A stretch of 64,000 bases of DNA from QHXW01 sp035280425 (GTDB lineage: Bacteria; Acidobacteriota; Terriglobia; Bryobacterales; Bryobacteraceae), in NCBI GenBank assembly GCA_035280425.1, contig DATEFW010000027.1:62001-126000 (forward strand), in the 5' to 3' direction. Both the position numbers and the translations under genes were made by a program. This document shows, piece by piece, positions 53,274 to 62,193 of this stretch (position 1 is the first letter of the stretch; each line of letters opens with the position of its first letter). The notes under the pieces were generated by a model, which saw only the letters and a program-made list of their open reading frames with translations, did not search any database and had not been told where the DNA came from.

Positions 53274-54232
53274 CTATTGCGGCGGCGCAACACAAATTCC
53301 GGCGCCGTCGTACGAAGTCGCGCCCATGACCGTAACCGTCAAATTTGTGTTCACGTGCCCAAACAGGTCTACAAAGCCTATATCGCCGACACAGGGTGCG
53401 AGGGGTGACGGTGGGCTGGGAACCACGAAATTGATTTGGTACAGCCCAACAAAACCCGGGGTTAAGCCGGCGAACAGCGGCGTCACAGGTGAAAAAGGAG
53501 CCAAAGTAGCGGGCACGGGCTGCGCGTTGGGCTGAAAGTTGAAAGTAAGAACAGGCTTTCCACTGGCCGGAACCGGCGGCGAAGGACTCGCCGCGCCAGT
53601 TTTAACCGCCGCATCTACTGCGCCGAGGCCCACTGCGTACATCACCAGCTCTTCACCCGGGTGCGCTGGTTTGTACGCATCCACCAGGGTTCCCTCCGCA
53701 TGCGTAACGATCCCGCCGCCGGGAATTGACTTTCCGAAGTTGCCCAGAACCGTCGAAACTGGTTAAAACGTGAATCTGATTTGGGATTGGGTCCAGCTCT
53801 ACCGTAGCGGAGTGGCTCATTTGATCGCCGATAGTCAGAAATGCAATCACCGGCGGTGCCGTGCTACTGAGTATGCCGACGTGAATCTCAAACGGTATCT
53901 GCAAGGTCACCGCTGTAACGGTATTGCATGGCTGAGGGGCGATTCCCGTGTTGAAGCAGGTGATGACAGGGTTCACAGAGACAATCGGCACGGGAGTATT
54001 GCCGAATTCGCTCAACGTTGCCGAAATCCCCCCCAAGCGTCGTCGGCAGCGGCGGCTTTCCCGCCGAAATCGCCTGCGTCGCATTGCCGACGCTCGTCAC
54101 AAACACCGTGATCACCTGACCCGGCGCTACCGAGATGGGCGCGAACCCATGATACCCGGCTCCGACGACGGTGCCGCCGCCTTGTGCGCAAGCGGCCACG
54201 GCGCAAATGCAAAACACAACTAACGTTTTCAT
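53274..54232 (-). pseudogene. TIGR03437-type Solibacter protein, two frameshifts
   Basis: Three overlapping frames join to one exported protein. It starts MKTLVVFCICAVAACAQG (signal) and FAPISVAPGQVITVFV, continues in another frame with EFGNTPVPIVSVNPVITC and ELDPIPNQIHVLTSFD, and ends in a third with PAHPGEELVMYAVGLG and GLYQINFVVPSPPS. The last block is the acidobacterial TIGR03437 signature. Frameshift 1 falls in a run of seven C on the plus strand (54028-54034); removing one base restores the frame. Frameshift 2 lies near 53750. It is either genuine decay, sequencing error, or a phase-variable gene. Confidence 0.8.
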
Positions 54233-54365
54233 GTGTGATCTCCGCGGACGCGGAACGAATAGGAGTCTGAGTGGATAATACGGACGGCTTCGAGCCGTGT
54301 CAATGACCTCGAGATTCTAGACACGCATTGCCGGCTCCTGTAACATTGACTTATTGGGGAACGGT

Positions 54366-54653
54366 ATGGCCCCGGCCTTCGACGACCGAATGCACAGGCT
54401 GTCCATCGAGAGGCGCTTGGAACGGGAAATCGCCCAGGCCCGCGCGCGAAAGCTCCTCGCTGCACAAGCGTTTCAGGACGTTCTGAATGCCGTACCTTCC
54501 GGGATTCCCGTCCCGGATTCTAATTTGCGCATTCGACAGGCACGCGCCGAATATGATCGAGCGCTCGAGGCATGCCGTATCGCCGTAGGCCGTTTCGCCG
54601 ATTTCGCCGCCAAAGGCATTGTCCCCGCGGATATCGGGAGAGAAGGTCAATAG
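54366..54653 (+). CDS. hypothetical coiled-coil protein
   Basis: A 95-aa protein with a long charged helix (RRLEREIAQARARKLLAAQA), a short loop with Pro (VPSGIPVPDSN) and a second helix (RQARAEYDRALEACRIAVGR). The ATG at 54366 has GGGGA upstream; TTG at 54354 is an alternative. An antisense frame of similar length exists, but the coding character favours this strand. No family is recognised. Confidence 0.5.
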   Translation: MAPAFDDRMHRLSIERRLEREIAQARARKLLAAQAFQDVLNAVPSGIPVPDSNLRIRQARAEYDRALEACRIAVGRFADFAAKGIVPADIGREGQ

Positions 54654-54670
54654 CGAACCGGGATTTCGCC

Positions 54671-54773
54671 CCTACTTCGCGTCACGCCAGTTCTCGCCCA
54701 CGCCGATATCCGCCACCAGCGGCACTGCGAGCTCGTAGACGTGGTCCATCTCGTGCTTCACCATCGCGGCCAC
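54671..54773 (-). repeat. divergent second copy of the polA 3' end
   Basis: About 103 nt are roughly 90% identical to the end of the polA coding region (55862-55960). Read on the minus strand it encodes VKHEMDHVYELAVPL then VADIGVGENWRDAK and stop, versus polA VKHEMEHVYELEVPL and VADIGVGDNWRDAK. Differences are mostly synonymous or conservative (D/E swaps), so the copy evolved under selection as polA, not as a recent duplication. Homology stops near 54773. Left flank is also weakly alike (agcgaaccg versus agcggaccg). Confidence 0.85.
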
Positions 54774-54837
54774 CCAGCATCCTGGCGACGCCGCGCAGAA
54801 CGGCAATTACGTCAGATAGACTGATCTTTGATCGAAA

Positions 54838-55818
54838 ATGACTCGTCGCTCTTTAATGTCCATTCTGACGTGCGGTGCGCTCGGTTCGCCGGCATGCGCA
54901 CCAAAAGGACAGCCGCAAATCTTCGCCGAACTTAGCAACATCACTAAGAGAGAGGACCTCGCAATGATCGGGGCGTGGCGCAGTATGCGTCCCAACCCGT
55001 ACCTTGTGCCCGAAGCCTTCACAATTAAGGGCGCCGAAGCTGGCGAGTTGCGATTACCAGATCGCCCGTACTGGCTGTCTGTTGCCCCGGATTGTGCTTC
55101 AGTGGCGTGGGTTCCTCTTCAATCAGTTTACTCAGCTGTCCTAACTATGCCTGCGGCGCAACCGATCGTCCGCTTCACGGATCACTCTGGCGGGACCCGA
55201 ACCGTGAGATTCCCAGGGATTTGCGCAAACCAGGTGGCCGTATCGTCAAAGGCCAAGCATCTTGCGGTCATCAGTGTGTTCGATGCGGCGGCCCAGCGTC
55301 GCGTAATTGTATTGAATGCAGCCAGCGGCCAGGTAGAGTACGAAGTCACCGACCTCATTAAGCAGTTTCATCTCTCTGAAGTGCACCGCTTCCAAATCTC
55401 GTCAAATGGAGACCGCCTGTGCGTGGCATCCCGCGAAGCATTTGTGGTGATCGATCTCCCCTTTCGCAGAGTGCTTCTGCAAGGTCAAGAACGCTCGCCG
55501 TCCTTATGCCCAAGCGGTGACGTGCTGGGTGTCATTGATCAGCGCGGGGAACTGACTTTGATTACGCTGCCTGCCGGGGCTCGAAAGACAGTGAGTAATC
55601 AATGGTGGGCTATCGTCGGACTAGGAGGATGGACTCCTGACGGGCGCTTCCTCTTAGCTGGCGTTCGGGACGCCTTAGGCCTCTCAACACATTTGGTATC
55701 GATCGACTGCTATACGAAGCAATGGGCTGAGATCATGCCGCTCGACATCGAAGGCGACCATGGTGAAACCTGCGTTTGGGTCAAACGGCACTTTTTGTCA
55801 AATCGGCGATCCGTATAG
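54838..55818 (+). CDS. exported orphan protein, beta-propeller-like, in polA insert
   Basis: A 326-aa protein with a lipoprotein-like N-terminus (MTRRSLMSILTCGALGSPAC). The body is beta-rich with propeller-like pieces (LSVAPDCASVAWVPL, HRFQISSNGDRLCVAS, GWTPDGRFLLAGV). No family assigned. The base composition is lower in GC than neighbours (54901-54960 has 30 G+C of 60; a polA line, 56041-56100, has 36). It is located between the two polA 3' ends, so it is probably acquired DNA. Confidence 0.65.
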   Translation: MTRRSLMSILTCGALGSPACAPKGQPQIFAELSNITKREDLAMIGAWRSMRPNPYLVPEAFTIKGAEAGELRLPDRPYWLSVAPDCASVAWVPLQSVYSAVLTMPAAQPIVRFTDHSGGTRTVRFPGICANQVAVSSKAKHLAVISVFDAAAQRRVIVLNAASGQVEYEVTDLIKQFHLSEVHRFQISSNGDRLCVASREAFVVIDLPFRRVLLQGQERSPSLCPSGDVLGVIDQRGELTLITLPAGARKTVSNQWWAIVGLGGWTPDGRFLLAGVRDALGLSTHLVSIDCYTKQWAEIMPLDIEGDHGETCVWVKRHFLSNRRSV

Positions 55819-55862
55819 TCGGATCAGCCGAAATAACCGCCAGCGGACCGCAGCTAATTCCC

Positions 55863-58457
55863 TTACTTCGCGTCCCGCCAGTTATCGCCCACGCCGATGT
55901 CCGCCACCAGCGGCACTTCAAGTTCGTAGACATGTTCCATCTCGTGCTTCACCATCGCCGCCAGCTTCTGCGTTTCTTCGGGCGGCGCTTCGAAAACCAG
56001 CTCGTCGTGCACCTGCAGCAGCATCGCGCCCTGAAACTTCTCTTCTTCTAAACGCCGGTCGATCCGCACCATCGCGAGCTTGATCAGATCCGCCGCCGTG
56101 CCCTGGAGCGGCGAATTCACCGCCGTGCGCTCGGCGAATCCGCGCGCGGTCGGGTTGCGGCTGTTCATGTCCGGAATCGGCCGCTCGCGGCCTAGCAGCG
56201 TCTTCGTCACGCCCGTCCGCCGCACTTCCGCGATCGTCGCGTCGATGAATTTCTTCACCCCCGTGTACCGCTCGAAGTAGCTTCTGATGTACAACTCGGC
56301 TTCGCCGCGCGAAATTCCCAGTTGCTGCGACAGCCCGAACGGGCTGATGCCGTAGACGATCCCGAAATTTACGGCTTTCGCGCGCCGCCGGTCTTCGGGC
56401 GTCACCATCAGCGGCGGAACGCCCATCACTTCCGCCGCGGTGCGCGTGTGAATGTCTTCGCCGTTGCGAAACGCCTCCACCAGCACCGCGTCGCGCGACA
56501 TGTGCGCCACCAGCCGCAGCTCGATCTGCGAGTAATCCGCCACCACCAGCTTCCACCCTGGCCGCGGGATGAACGCCGCGCGAATTTCGCGGCCCAGTTT
56601 TGTGCGAATCGGAATGTTTTGCAGATTGGGATTCGACGAAGAAAGCCGCCCTGTCGCTGCGCCGGCCTGGTTGAAGCTCGTATGCAGCCGGCCGGTCCGT
56701 GATTCGATCAGCGCCGGCAGCGCGTCCACATACGTGCCTTTGAGTTTCGTCAGTTGCCGGTATTCGAGCACCTTGCGCACGACTTCGTGCTCGGCCGCCA
56801 GGTCTTCCAGAATATCGGCGGCCGTCGAAATCGTTTTTCCTTTCCCGTATTTCACCGGCGCCGGCAGCTTCAGGTCTTCGAACAGCACGCGGCCAAGCTG
56901 CTGCGGCGAGCCGATGTTGAACGGCTTTCCCGCAAGCTGGTGAATTTCCGAAGTGAGCCGCGCGATCTCCGTTTCCATGAGCTCCGATAGCCGCTTCAGC
57001 TCCTTGGAATCGATCAGGACGCCAGTGTGCTCCATCCGCGCCAGCACGCCCGCCAGCGGCAGCTCGATCGTTTCGTAAAGCTTGCGCAGCCCGCGCGTGT
57101 CGATCTCGCGGCTCAAAGGCTCGTAAAGCTCGAGCGCGAAATCCGCATACTGCTCGGGCGCCGCTCCCAGCTTCAAATCCATCCGCCGGTGCGCCATCTC
57201 TTCGAGCGTGCAGCCGCCCGGATCGGCATCGAGCAGAAACGCGTAAAGCATGACGTCATGCGCAAAGCCGCGCGCTTCCACGCCCAGCTTTTTGAACGCC
57301 AGCAGCGCGGCCTTGACGTCGCAAGCAACTTTAGGCCGCGCCGGATCGGTCAGGAGCGTCCGCAGCCGGTCGATCAGATCGAGCGGCACCGCCCGCGCCT
57401 CGCCCGTCTTCCACGCCAGGCCCACGGTATCGAGCGCAAAACTGCCTTCCTGCGATTTCGCGATCGCCACCGCCACCGGTGCGTTCTTTGGAATGCCGGC
57501 CAGCCAATGATCGACTGCTTCGGCCGTCCCGAGCGCCTGATAATCCCGCGCGCGTGTGTCCTCGCTGGGGCCGAGCTCTTTCAGGTGGCTGTGAAACTCG
57601 AGCGTCTTGTAAAGCTCTTTGAGTGCGGTGACGTCCGGCTCCTGCGCCTTGACCTGCTCAAGCGAAAACTCGATCGGCACCGCCGTCTCGATGGTCGCCA
57701 GGCGCTTGCTCAGCAGGATGCGTTCGCGATTGTTCTGCAAGCTCTCGCGGTACATCTTGCGCTCGACTTCCCCAGCGCGGTCGAGCGCCGCCTCGACCGA
57801 CCCGAACTTGTCGATCAGATCCTTCGCGCCCTTGTCACCTATACCCGGCGCGCCGGGAATGTTGTCGATCGAGTCCCCCTTAAGCGCCAGCAGATCGGCC
57901 ACCTGCGCCGGCCGGACCCCCATGAACTCGGCAACCTTGGCCGGGTCATAAACAACGTCGTCCTTCGCCGGGTTCAGCATCGAGACCCGGTCCGTAACGA
58001 GTTGCAGCATGTCCTTATCGCTCGAAACGATCACGACATCGAACCCACCGGCTTCCGCACGGCGAGCAATCGTGCCGATCACGTCGTCTGCTTCAAAACC
58101 GCGGAATTCCAGAATCGGGATATGCTGCGCTTCGAGCAGCTTCCGGATGTAACCGATCTGCTCACCCAGATCCGGCGGCATTTCCGCGCGATTGGCTTTG
58201 TATTCCGCGAACTCCTGCTCCCGAAGCGTAGGACCGATGCTCTCGAAAACCGCCGCAATGTACTCGGGTTTGTAGGCTTTGGCCAGCTTCCGCAGCATGT
58301 TAGTGAAAATAAAGACCGCTTCAGTGGAGATCCCCGTCGAGGTGCGCATGGGCGGCGCGGCGGTGCGGGCCCGGGCATGGTAGGCACGGAAGATAAACCC
58401 GTACGTATCAATCAGAAACAAGCGCGGTCGAGGCACGTGTTTTCCATCATATCCCAT
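55863..58457 (-). CDS. polA: DNA polymerase I
   Basis: Three-part enzyme, 864 aa: 5'-3' exonuclease (VSSDKDMLQLV, GDSIDNIPGAPGIGDKGA), inactive-looking 3'-5' exonuclease region, and polymerase. Polymerase motifs: A (VVADYSQIELRLVAHMSRD), B (RRRAKAVNFGIVYG), C (LLQVHDELVFE). The proofreading domain lacks an obvious DxE motif (reads SQEGSFALDTVGL), as in many non-proofreading Pol I enzymes. Its 3' end is duplicated 1.1 kb downstream. ATG 58457. Confidence 0.97.
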   Translation of the reverse strand: MGYDGKHVPRPRLFLIDTYGFIFRAYHARARTAAPPMRTSTGISTEAVFIFTNMLRKLAKAYKPEYIAAVFESIGPTLREQEFAEYKANRAEMPPDLGEQIGYIRKLLEAQHIPILEFRGFEADDVIGTIARRAEAGGFDVVIVSSDKDMLQLVTDRVSMLNPAKDDVVYDPAKVAEFMGVRPAQVADLLALKGDSIDNIPGAPGIGDKGAKDLIDKFGSVEAALDRAGEVERKMYRESLQNNRERILLSKRLATIETAVPIEFSLEQVKAQEPDVTALKELYKTLEFHSHLKELGPSEDTRARDYQALGTAEAVDHWLAGIPKNAPVAVAIAKSQEGSFALDTVGLAWKTGEARAVPLDLIDRLRTLLTDPARPKVACDVKAALLAFKKLGVEARGFAHDVMLYAFLLDADPGGCTLEEMAHRRMDLKLGAAPEQYADFALELYEPLSREIDTRGLRKLYETIELPLAGVLARMEHTGVLIDSKELKRLSELMETEIARLTSEIHQLAGKPFNIGSPQQLGRVLFEDLKLPAPVKYGKGKTISTAADILEDLAAEHEVVRKVLEYRQLTKLKGTYVDALPALIESRTGRLHTSFNQAGAATGRLSSSNPNLQNIPIRTKLGREIRAAFIPRPGWKLVVADYSQIELRLVAHMSRDAVLVEAFRNGEDIHTRTAAEVMGVPPLMVTPEDRRRAKAVNFGIVYGISPFGLSQQLGISRGEAELYIRSYFERYTGVKKFIDATIAEVRRTGVTKTLLGRERPIPDMNSRNPTARGFAERTAVNSPLQGTAADLIKLAMVRIDRRLEEEKFQGAMLLQVHDELVFEAPPEETQKLAAMVKHEMEHVYELEVPLVADIGVGDNWRDAK

Positions 58458-58509
58458 GAACTCGATAGAGGTATGTTGGCCACGAAAGCCGTGGCAATCT
58501 GTGGCTTTT

Positions 58510-58538
58510 TTGCATCAGTTCCGCCGGCCGTTTATTGT
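58510..58538 (+). promoter_or_regulatory. putative sigma70 promoter of lpxC
   Basis: TTGCAT (58510-58515) and TATTGT (58533-58538) spaced 17 nt, in the 166-nt divergent region between polA and lpxC. A GCCACG/CGTGGC hairpin with a nearby T-run lies just upstream (58482-58510). Confidence 0.4.
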
Positions 58539-58623
58539 AAAATCAGTAACTTACAACCCGGCTTTTGGATTGCTATTAACAAAAGTTCATTAGTTTTTTA
58601 CCCCGGCTTGCGAGGAGCAGAAT

Positions 58624-59514
58624 TTGCGCTTTGAAACCACGATCCAGCGCCCGGTCGAAGCTAAAGGCATTGGCCTGCACAGCGGAGTTCCCGTTTCCAT
58701 TCGGGTTTTGCCGGCGCCGGTTTCGACCGGCATCGTTTTTCTGAGAACCGATCTCGATAATTTCCCGGTTCCCGCAAGCTGGCGGCATGTGGCGCGCGTC
58801 AGTTACGCGACGAGCTTGATGCGCAAAGGCGTGCTGATCTCGACTACCGAGCATCTGCTCAGTGTCTTCTACAGCAGCGGGATCGACAACGCCTATATCG
58901 AGATCGACAATCTGGAAGTGCCCATCCTCGACGGCAGCGGCCTGCCGTTTGTCGACCTGATCCGCCAGGCCGGCGTGCGGCAATACCGGAGGAAACGGCG
59001 TTACCTGCGCATCCGGCGGCCAATTTCGGTTGAAGACCGCGGCAAGCGCATCACGATTCTTCCGGACGAGGCTTTCCGGCTCACCTGCGAGATTCTATTT
59101 CCGCACCCTCTGGTGGGCAAACAGGTACTGGAAATGGAGGTCACCCCGGAGCGATACGCAACCGAAATCGCGCCGGCGCGCACGTTCGGCTTTCTCTATG
59201 AGCTCGACCAGATGCGCAATATGGGTCTGATTCGCGGGGCGTCGCTTGAAAACGCCGTCTGCTTCGATCGCGAGCGCGTCATGAATCCCCAGGGTTTGCG
59301 CTTCGCCGACGAGTGCTGCCGTCACAAAGCGCTCGATTTGATCGGCGACCTGGCGCTGATCGGCAAGCCGCTGTTAGGACACGTGATCGCGGAGCGCGCC
59401 GGGCATGCCATGCACGCCCAACTGGTGGCGCGCATTATGTCCGACCCGACGCTTTACGAAATCATCACCTTTGACCAGTTGGCCTCGCGCGTGGCGCACG
59501 CGCTGATGTCGTGA
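58624..59514 (+). CDS. lpxC: UDP-3-O-acyl-N-acetylglucosamine deacetylase
   Basis: Zinc deacetylase for the committed step of lipid A synthesis, 296 aa. Seen: GIGLHSGVPVSIRV, the zinc-binding His in STTEHLLSVFY, VPILDGSGLPF, ARTFGFLYE and the second zinc site RHKALDLIGDLAL, with the catalytic His in GHAMHAQL. It starts with TTG (GAGGAG 6 nt upstream); no upstream ATG is in frame. It shows the organism makes lipid A. The following gene overlaps its stop (GTGA). Confidence 0.95.
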   Translation: MRFETTIQRPVEAKGIGLHSGVPVSIRVLPAPVSTGIVFLRTDLDNFPVPASWRHVARVSYATSLMRKGVLISTTEHLLSVFYSSGIDNAYIEIDNLEVPILDGSGLPFVDLIRQAGVRQYRRKRRYLRIRRPISVEDRGKRITILPDEAFRLTCEILFPHPLVGKQVLEMEVTPERYATEIAPARTFGFLYELDQMRNMGLIRGASLENAVCFDRERVMNPQGLRFADECCRHKALDLIGDLALIGKPLLGHVIAERAGHAMHAQLVARIMSDPTLYEIITFDQLASRVAHALMS

Positions 59515-60008
59515 TCCCGCGCTTCCTGTTAATTCTGTTCGCCGCTGCGGCGTCGTTTGCCCAAAGCCCGCCGAACTGGGCTCGCTGGCAGTTTCTAATC
59601 GGAGATTGGATTGGCGAAGGCTCCGGCCAGCCGGGGCAGGGCACAGGCGGGTTTTCGCTGAAGCCCGATCTCGAGGGGCGCGTTCTGGTACGAACCAACT
59701 GGGCCGACTACCCGGCCACAAAAGATCGTCCCGCCTATTCGCACCATGACCTGATGGTCGTCTATCCCGAAGGTCCGGGCGCACGCGCGGTCTATTTCGA
59801 TAACGAAGGCCACGTTATCCACTACACCGCTGAAATTGGGGACGACCGGGTTACCTTCACCAGCGGCGCGGAACCGAAGTCACCGCGCTTCCGGTTAACC
59901 TACACCAAAACGGCAGAAGGCAAAGTCGGCATCCATTTCGAAATCGCGCCGCCGGGGAAACCAGAGGCATTCGCGCCTTACATAGACGCCACCGCGCGGC
60001 GCAAGTAG
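59511..60008 (+). CDS. exported hypothetical protein (DUF1579-like)
   Basis: A 165-aa protein with signal peptide (FLLILFAAAASFAQS). The mature part begins WARWQFLIGDWIGEGSGQPG and has HHDLMVVYPEG and TFTSGAEPKSPRFRLTY, the pattern of DUF1579/lipocalin-like or heme-binding-like beta-barrels found widely in bacteria. Start is GTG overlapping the LpxC stop by 4 nt. Function unknown. Confidence 0.7.
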   Translation: MIPRFLLILFAAAASFAQSPPNWARWQFLIGDWIGEGSGQPGQGTGGFSLKPDLEGRVLVRTNWADYPATKDRPAYSHHDLMVVYPEGPGARAVYFDNEGHVIHYTAEIGDDRVTFTSGAEPKSPRFRLTYTKTAEGKVGIHFEIAPPGKPEAFAPYIDATARRK

Positions 60009-60009
60009 G

Positions 60010-60168
60010 ATGGCGCGCAAGAAGCCCAGGTTCGACGTGCTAAAGGAAGTGCGCAAACTGGCGCGCGAGCGGGTTGGCACGGTGCCAACCTCTAAAGTGA
60101 TCGTGCCTAAGATAGCGCGCAAGAAAACCAAGCACAAGAAGCGTGCCGATGAGCAGGACGTCGGTTGA
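60010..60168 (+). CDS. small very basic protein
   Basis: A 52-aa protein (MARKKPRFDVLKEVRKLARE, ending KHKKRADEQDVG) with a strongly positive charge, starting 1 nt after the previous stop. It resembles small nucleic-acid-binding or ribosome-associated peptides in composition, but no family is assigned. It ends just before the convergent gene at 60169. Confidence 0.6.
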   Translation: MARKKPRFDVLKEVRKLARERVGTVPTSKVIVPKIARKKTKHKKRADEQDVG

Positions 60169-60957
60169 TCACCGCCAAAGTGAATACGGCAGAAGGTAAG
60201 TAAAGCCTGCGAAGACTTCCCAGCGCGTCGACGTCGCGGTCCGCCCCCGATTCACGCCGGCATCGAAGACTAGATTCTTGCGCGCGGCATAGCCGACCGC
60301 CCAGAGATTTCCGATCGCGTCGCCTTGTAAGAACGGCTGCGTAAAGTGCCAGATCTCTCCAGACACGCTGAACCGGCTGCCGATGCGATGTGAAATCGAT
60401 AGCGTTTGCCCCAACTGAAGGCGATGGCGGCCGATTTCGTGTATTTCATTGAACAGCGCGTTCGCGTCGTAGTGGAAGCCCTTGACGTCCGCACTCGCGA
60501 GCAGAATGCCCGAATTTCGCGGGCTGCCAAAGTCGAGTTCGGGAACGCCGCCGTCGTAGACCCGACGGAAATAGCTGGCGGAGACTGTAGGCCTTGGTCC
60601 TTCTCCGTGAATCAGCATGGCCTGGGTTCCGAGGAACACCTCACCCGTTCCGTTCGCGGCGCGTCCGGCCTCCCGGTGATGCACCAGAGGTTCGACGGAA
60701 ACAAGGAACTGGACGCGTGGATGAACGGTGAGCTTGATGACTTCGTTCAAACCGGTCCGGGAAGAAAACTCGGGCGAGTGGCGCGCCGTCAGGACGCCGG
60801 TCTCAAATTGCAAGTACTTCAACGGAGTTAACGTGGCCGGGGTGGAAACGGTCGGGCGTCCCGGATTGGCTTCAGGCCCGGCGGCAGGCTCCTGGCCGAG
60901 CAGAGCGACCGAGAATAAGACAAAGATCGCTGAGCGGCATCGAATCCGGCATGGCAC
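60169..60957 (-). CDS. exported beta-barrel-like hypothetical protein
   Basis: A 262-aa protein. N-terminal signal (SAIFVLFSVALLGQE), then alternating beta-strand pattern as in MetA-pathway phenol-degradation/transporter-type outer-membrane barrels (YLQFETGVLTARHSPEF; VEVFAGFTYLLPYSLW-type end, here WEVFAGFTYLLPYSLWR). The C-terminus ends in Trp-Arg, not Phe. Function unknown. Convergent with the small basic gene. Confidence 0.65.
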   Translation of the reverse strand: MPCRIRCRSAIFVLFSVALLGQEPAAGPEANPGRPTVSTPATLTPLKYLQFETGVLTARHSPEFSSRTGLNEVIKLTVHPRVQFLVSVEPLVHHREAGRAANGTGEVFLGTQAMLIHGEGPRPTVSASYFRRVYDGGVPELDFGSPRNSGILLASADVKGFHYDANALFNEIHEIGRHRLQLGQTLSISHRIGSRFSVSGEIWHFTQPFLQGDAIGNLWAVGYAARKNLVFDAGVNRGRTATSTRWEVFAGFTYLLPYSLWR

Positions 60958-61021
60958 TGCCAGTTATTTTATACGGCGCGTCCGGCACGTTTATCCTCCC
61001 GCTGCGGCTCGGAGGCCGGGA

Positions 61022-61459
61022 TCACACGGCCCGGAACAGGCGGCGGCGACGCGCGGCCCACTCGTCCTGCGAGAAAACCTGCGGGCCGACCTGAATCATC
61101 CGCGGCAGCATGTTAAAAACCGACGCAGGGCCCCATTCGGCGCCGCGGCGCGTGCGGAAACCGCGCTCATTCAGCTCGGCCGCTACCTCGGAGAGAGACC
61201 GGTCATGGACGATCAGCTCCAGCATCAGCAGCAATGCCTCGCGCTCGGCTGGATTCGCTTCGAGATGGAGGCAGTCATCCCCAATCTTCAACCCGTACGG
61301 AATCTCTTCAGCCAGCTCGCCGGAGCCGGTCCGCTCGGCCGCCGCTTCGCGCGTCCATTCGACTGCGGCCAGGCGCCAGCCGGCGTCGGCCTTCTTCTTC
61401 CAATAGTCTGGCGCGGGGGCGCCGGTCAGCTCTTCGCGGATGCGCTCGGTTTTGGGCAT
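61022..61459 (-). CDS. recombinase-domain-like protein (short)
   Basis: A 145-aa protein. MPKTERIREELTGAPAPDYW starts it, with GGAGGGG upstream of the ATG at 61459. The C-terminal half reads VAAELNERGFRTRRGAEWGP, the helix-turn-helix-like motif of the Recombinase domain (PF07508) of large serine recombinases, without the catalytic resolvase part. Either a standalone DNA-binding protein or a relic. The longer in-frame extension upstream reads as non-coding. Confidence 0.7.
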   Translation of the reverse strand: MPKTERIREELTGAPAPDYWKKKADAGWRLAAVEWTREAAAERTGSGELAEEIPYGLKIGDDCLHLEANPAEREALLLMLELIVHDRSLSEVAAELNERGFRTRRGAEWGPASVFNMLPRMIQVGPQVFSQDEWAARRRRLFRAV

Positions 61460-61622
61460 AGCCCCTCCTATAAGGGTTAAAGCATGCCGGCAAACCGCGT
61501 GCCAGCGCCATACTACGGCAGATCTTGAAGTTAGAAGCCTCGCGCCAACTCGGTTTGTTCGGCCCTGGGAATTCCTGTCCCGGCGTTGGGATTGAAATAA
61601 CGAATCTGCCCGGCCCACGTCC

Positions 61623-62183
61623 ATGTCCCATACGACCATGACTATCAAACTTTCCGCTTTGCTTCTCACCGCCGTTTCGCTCGCTTTGGCGCAGGCGCCT
61701 CAATCCGCGGCGAGCTTCCGGCATGATTATCTGATCAATTTTTCCGATGTCGAGACCAAAGTGCTGAGCCTGGCGAAGGCCATACCGCAGGAAAAATACT
61801 CGTGGAGGCCGGGTTCGGGCGTCCGTTCTGTGAGTGAGGTCTACGTTCATATCGCAAACGGCAACCGGCTGCTTCTCTCCGTGATGAACGGTATGCCGCC
61901 GCGGGAGGCGTTCATGAAAACGGTGAAGGCAAACGAAGAGCGCGAGCGGACCGTCACCGAAAAGTCGAAGGTAGTCGCGGATCTGGAGGCGTCTTTCAAA
62001 GAAGTGCACGCCGCGCTCGATAGAGCCAGCGAGGAGGACCTGTCGAAGGCCATTAAATTTTTCGGCCAGGACGCCACGCCGCGCGCAGTTTATCTTTCGA
62101 TCATGAATCATGCCAGCGAACACCTCGGCCAATCGATTGCCTATGCGCGGATGAATGGGATCGTGCCGCCGTGGTCGAGATAG
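61623..62183 (+). CDS. exported DinB-family protein
   Basis: A 186-aa protein with signal peptide (LSALLLTAVSLALAQAPQ). DinB-like four-helix bundle, with metal-ligand His in SEVYVHIANGNR and MNHASEHLGQSIAYARM. DinB proteins of this kind are metal-dependent transferase-like; exported members are common in Acidobacteria. The start may be ATG 61623 or 61638. It ends convergent with the arabinofuranosidase gene. Confidence 0.85.
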   Translation: MSHTTMTIKLSALLLTAVSLALAQAPQSAASFRHDYLINFSDVETKVLSLAKAIPQEKYSWRPGSGVRSVSEVYVHIANGNRLLLSVMNGMPPREAFMKTVKANEERERTVTEKSKVVADLEASFKEVHAALDRASEEDLSKAIKFFGQDATPRAVYLSIMNHASEHLGQSIAYARMNGIVPPWSR

Positions 62184-62193
62184 CAGGGAAGGG

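Noticed and set aside
57027..58634. 535-codon plus-strand frame opposite polA
   Set aside because: Antisense shadow of polA; no family features and no ribosome-binding site.
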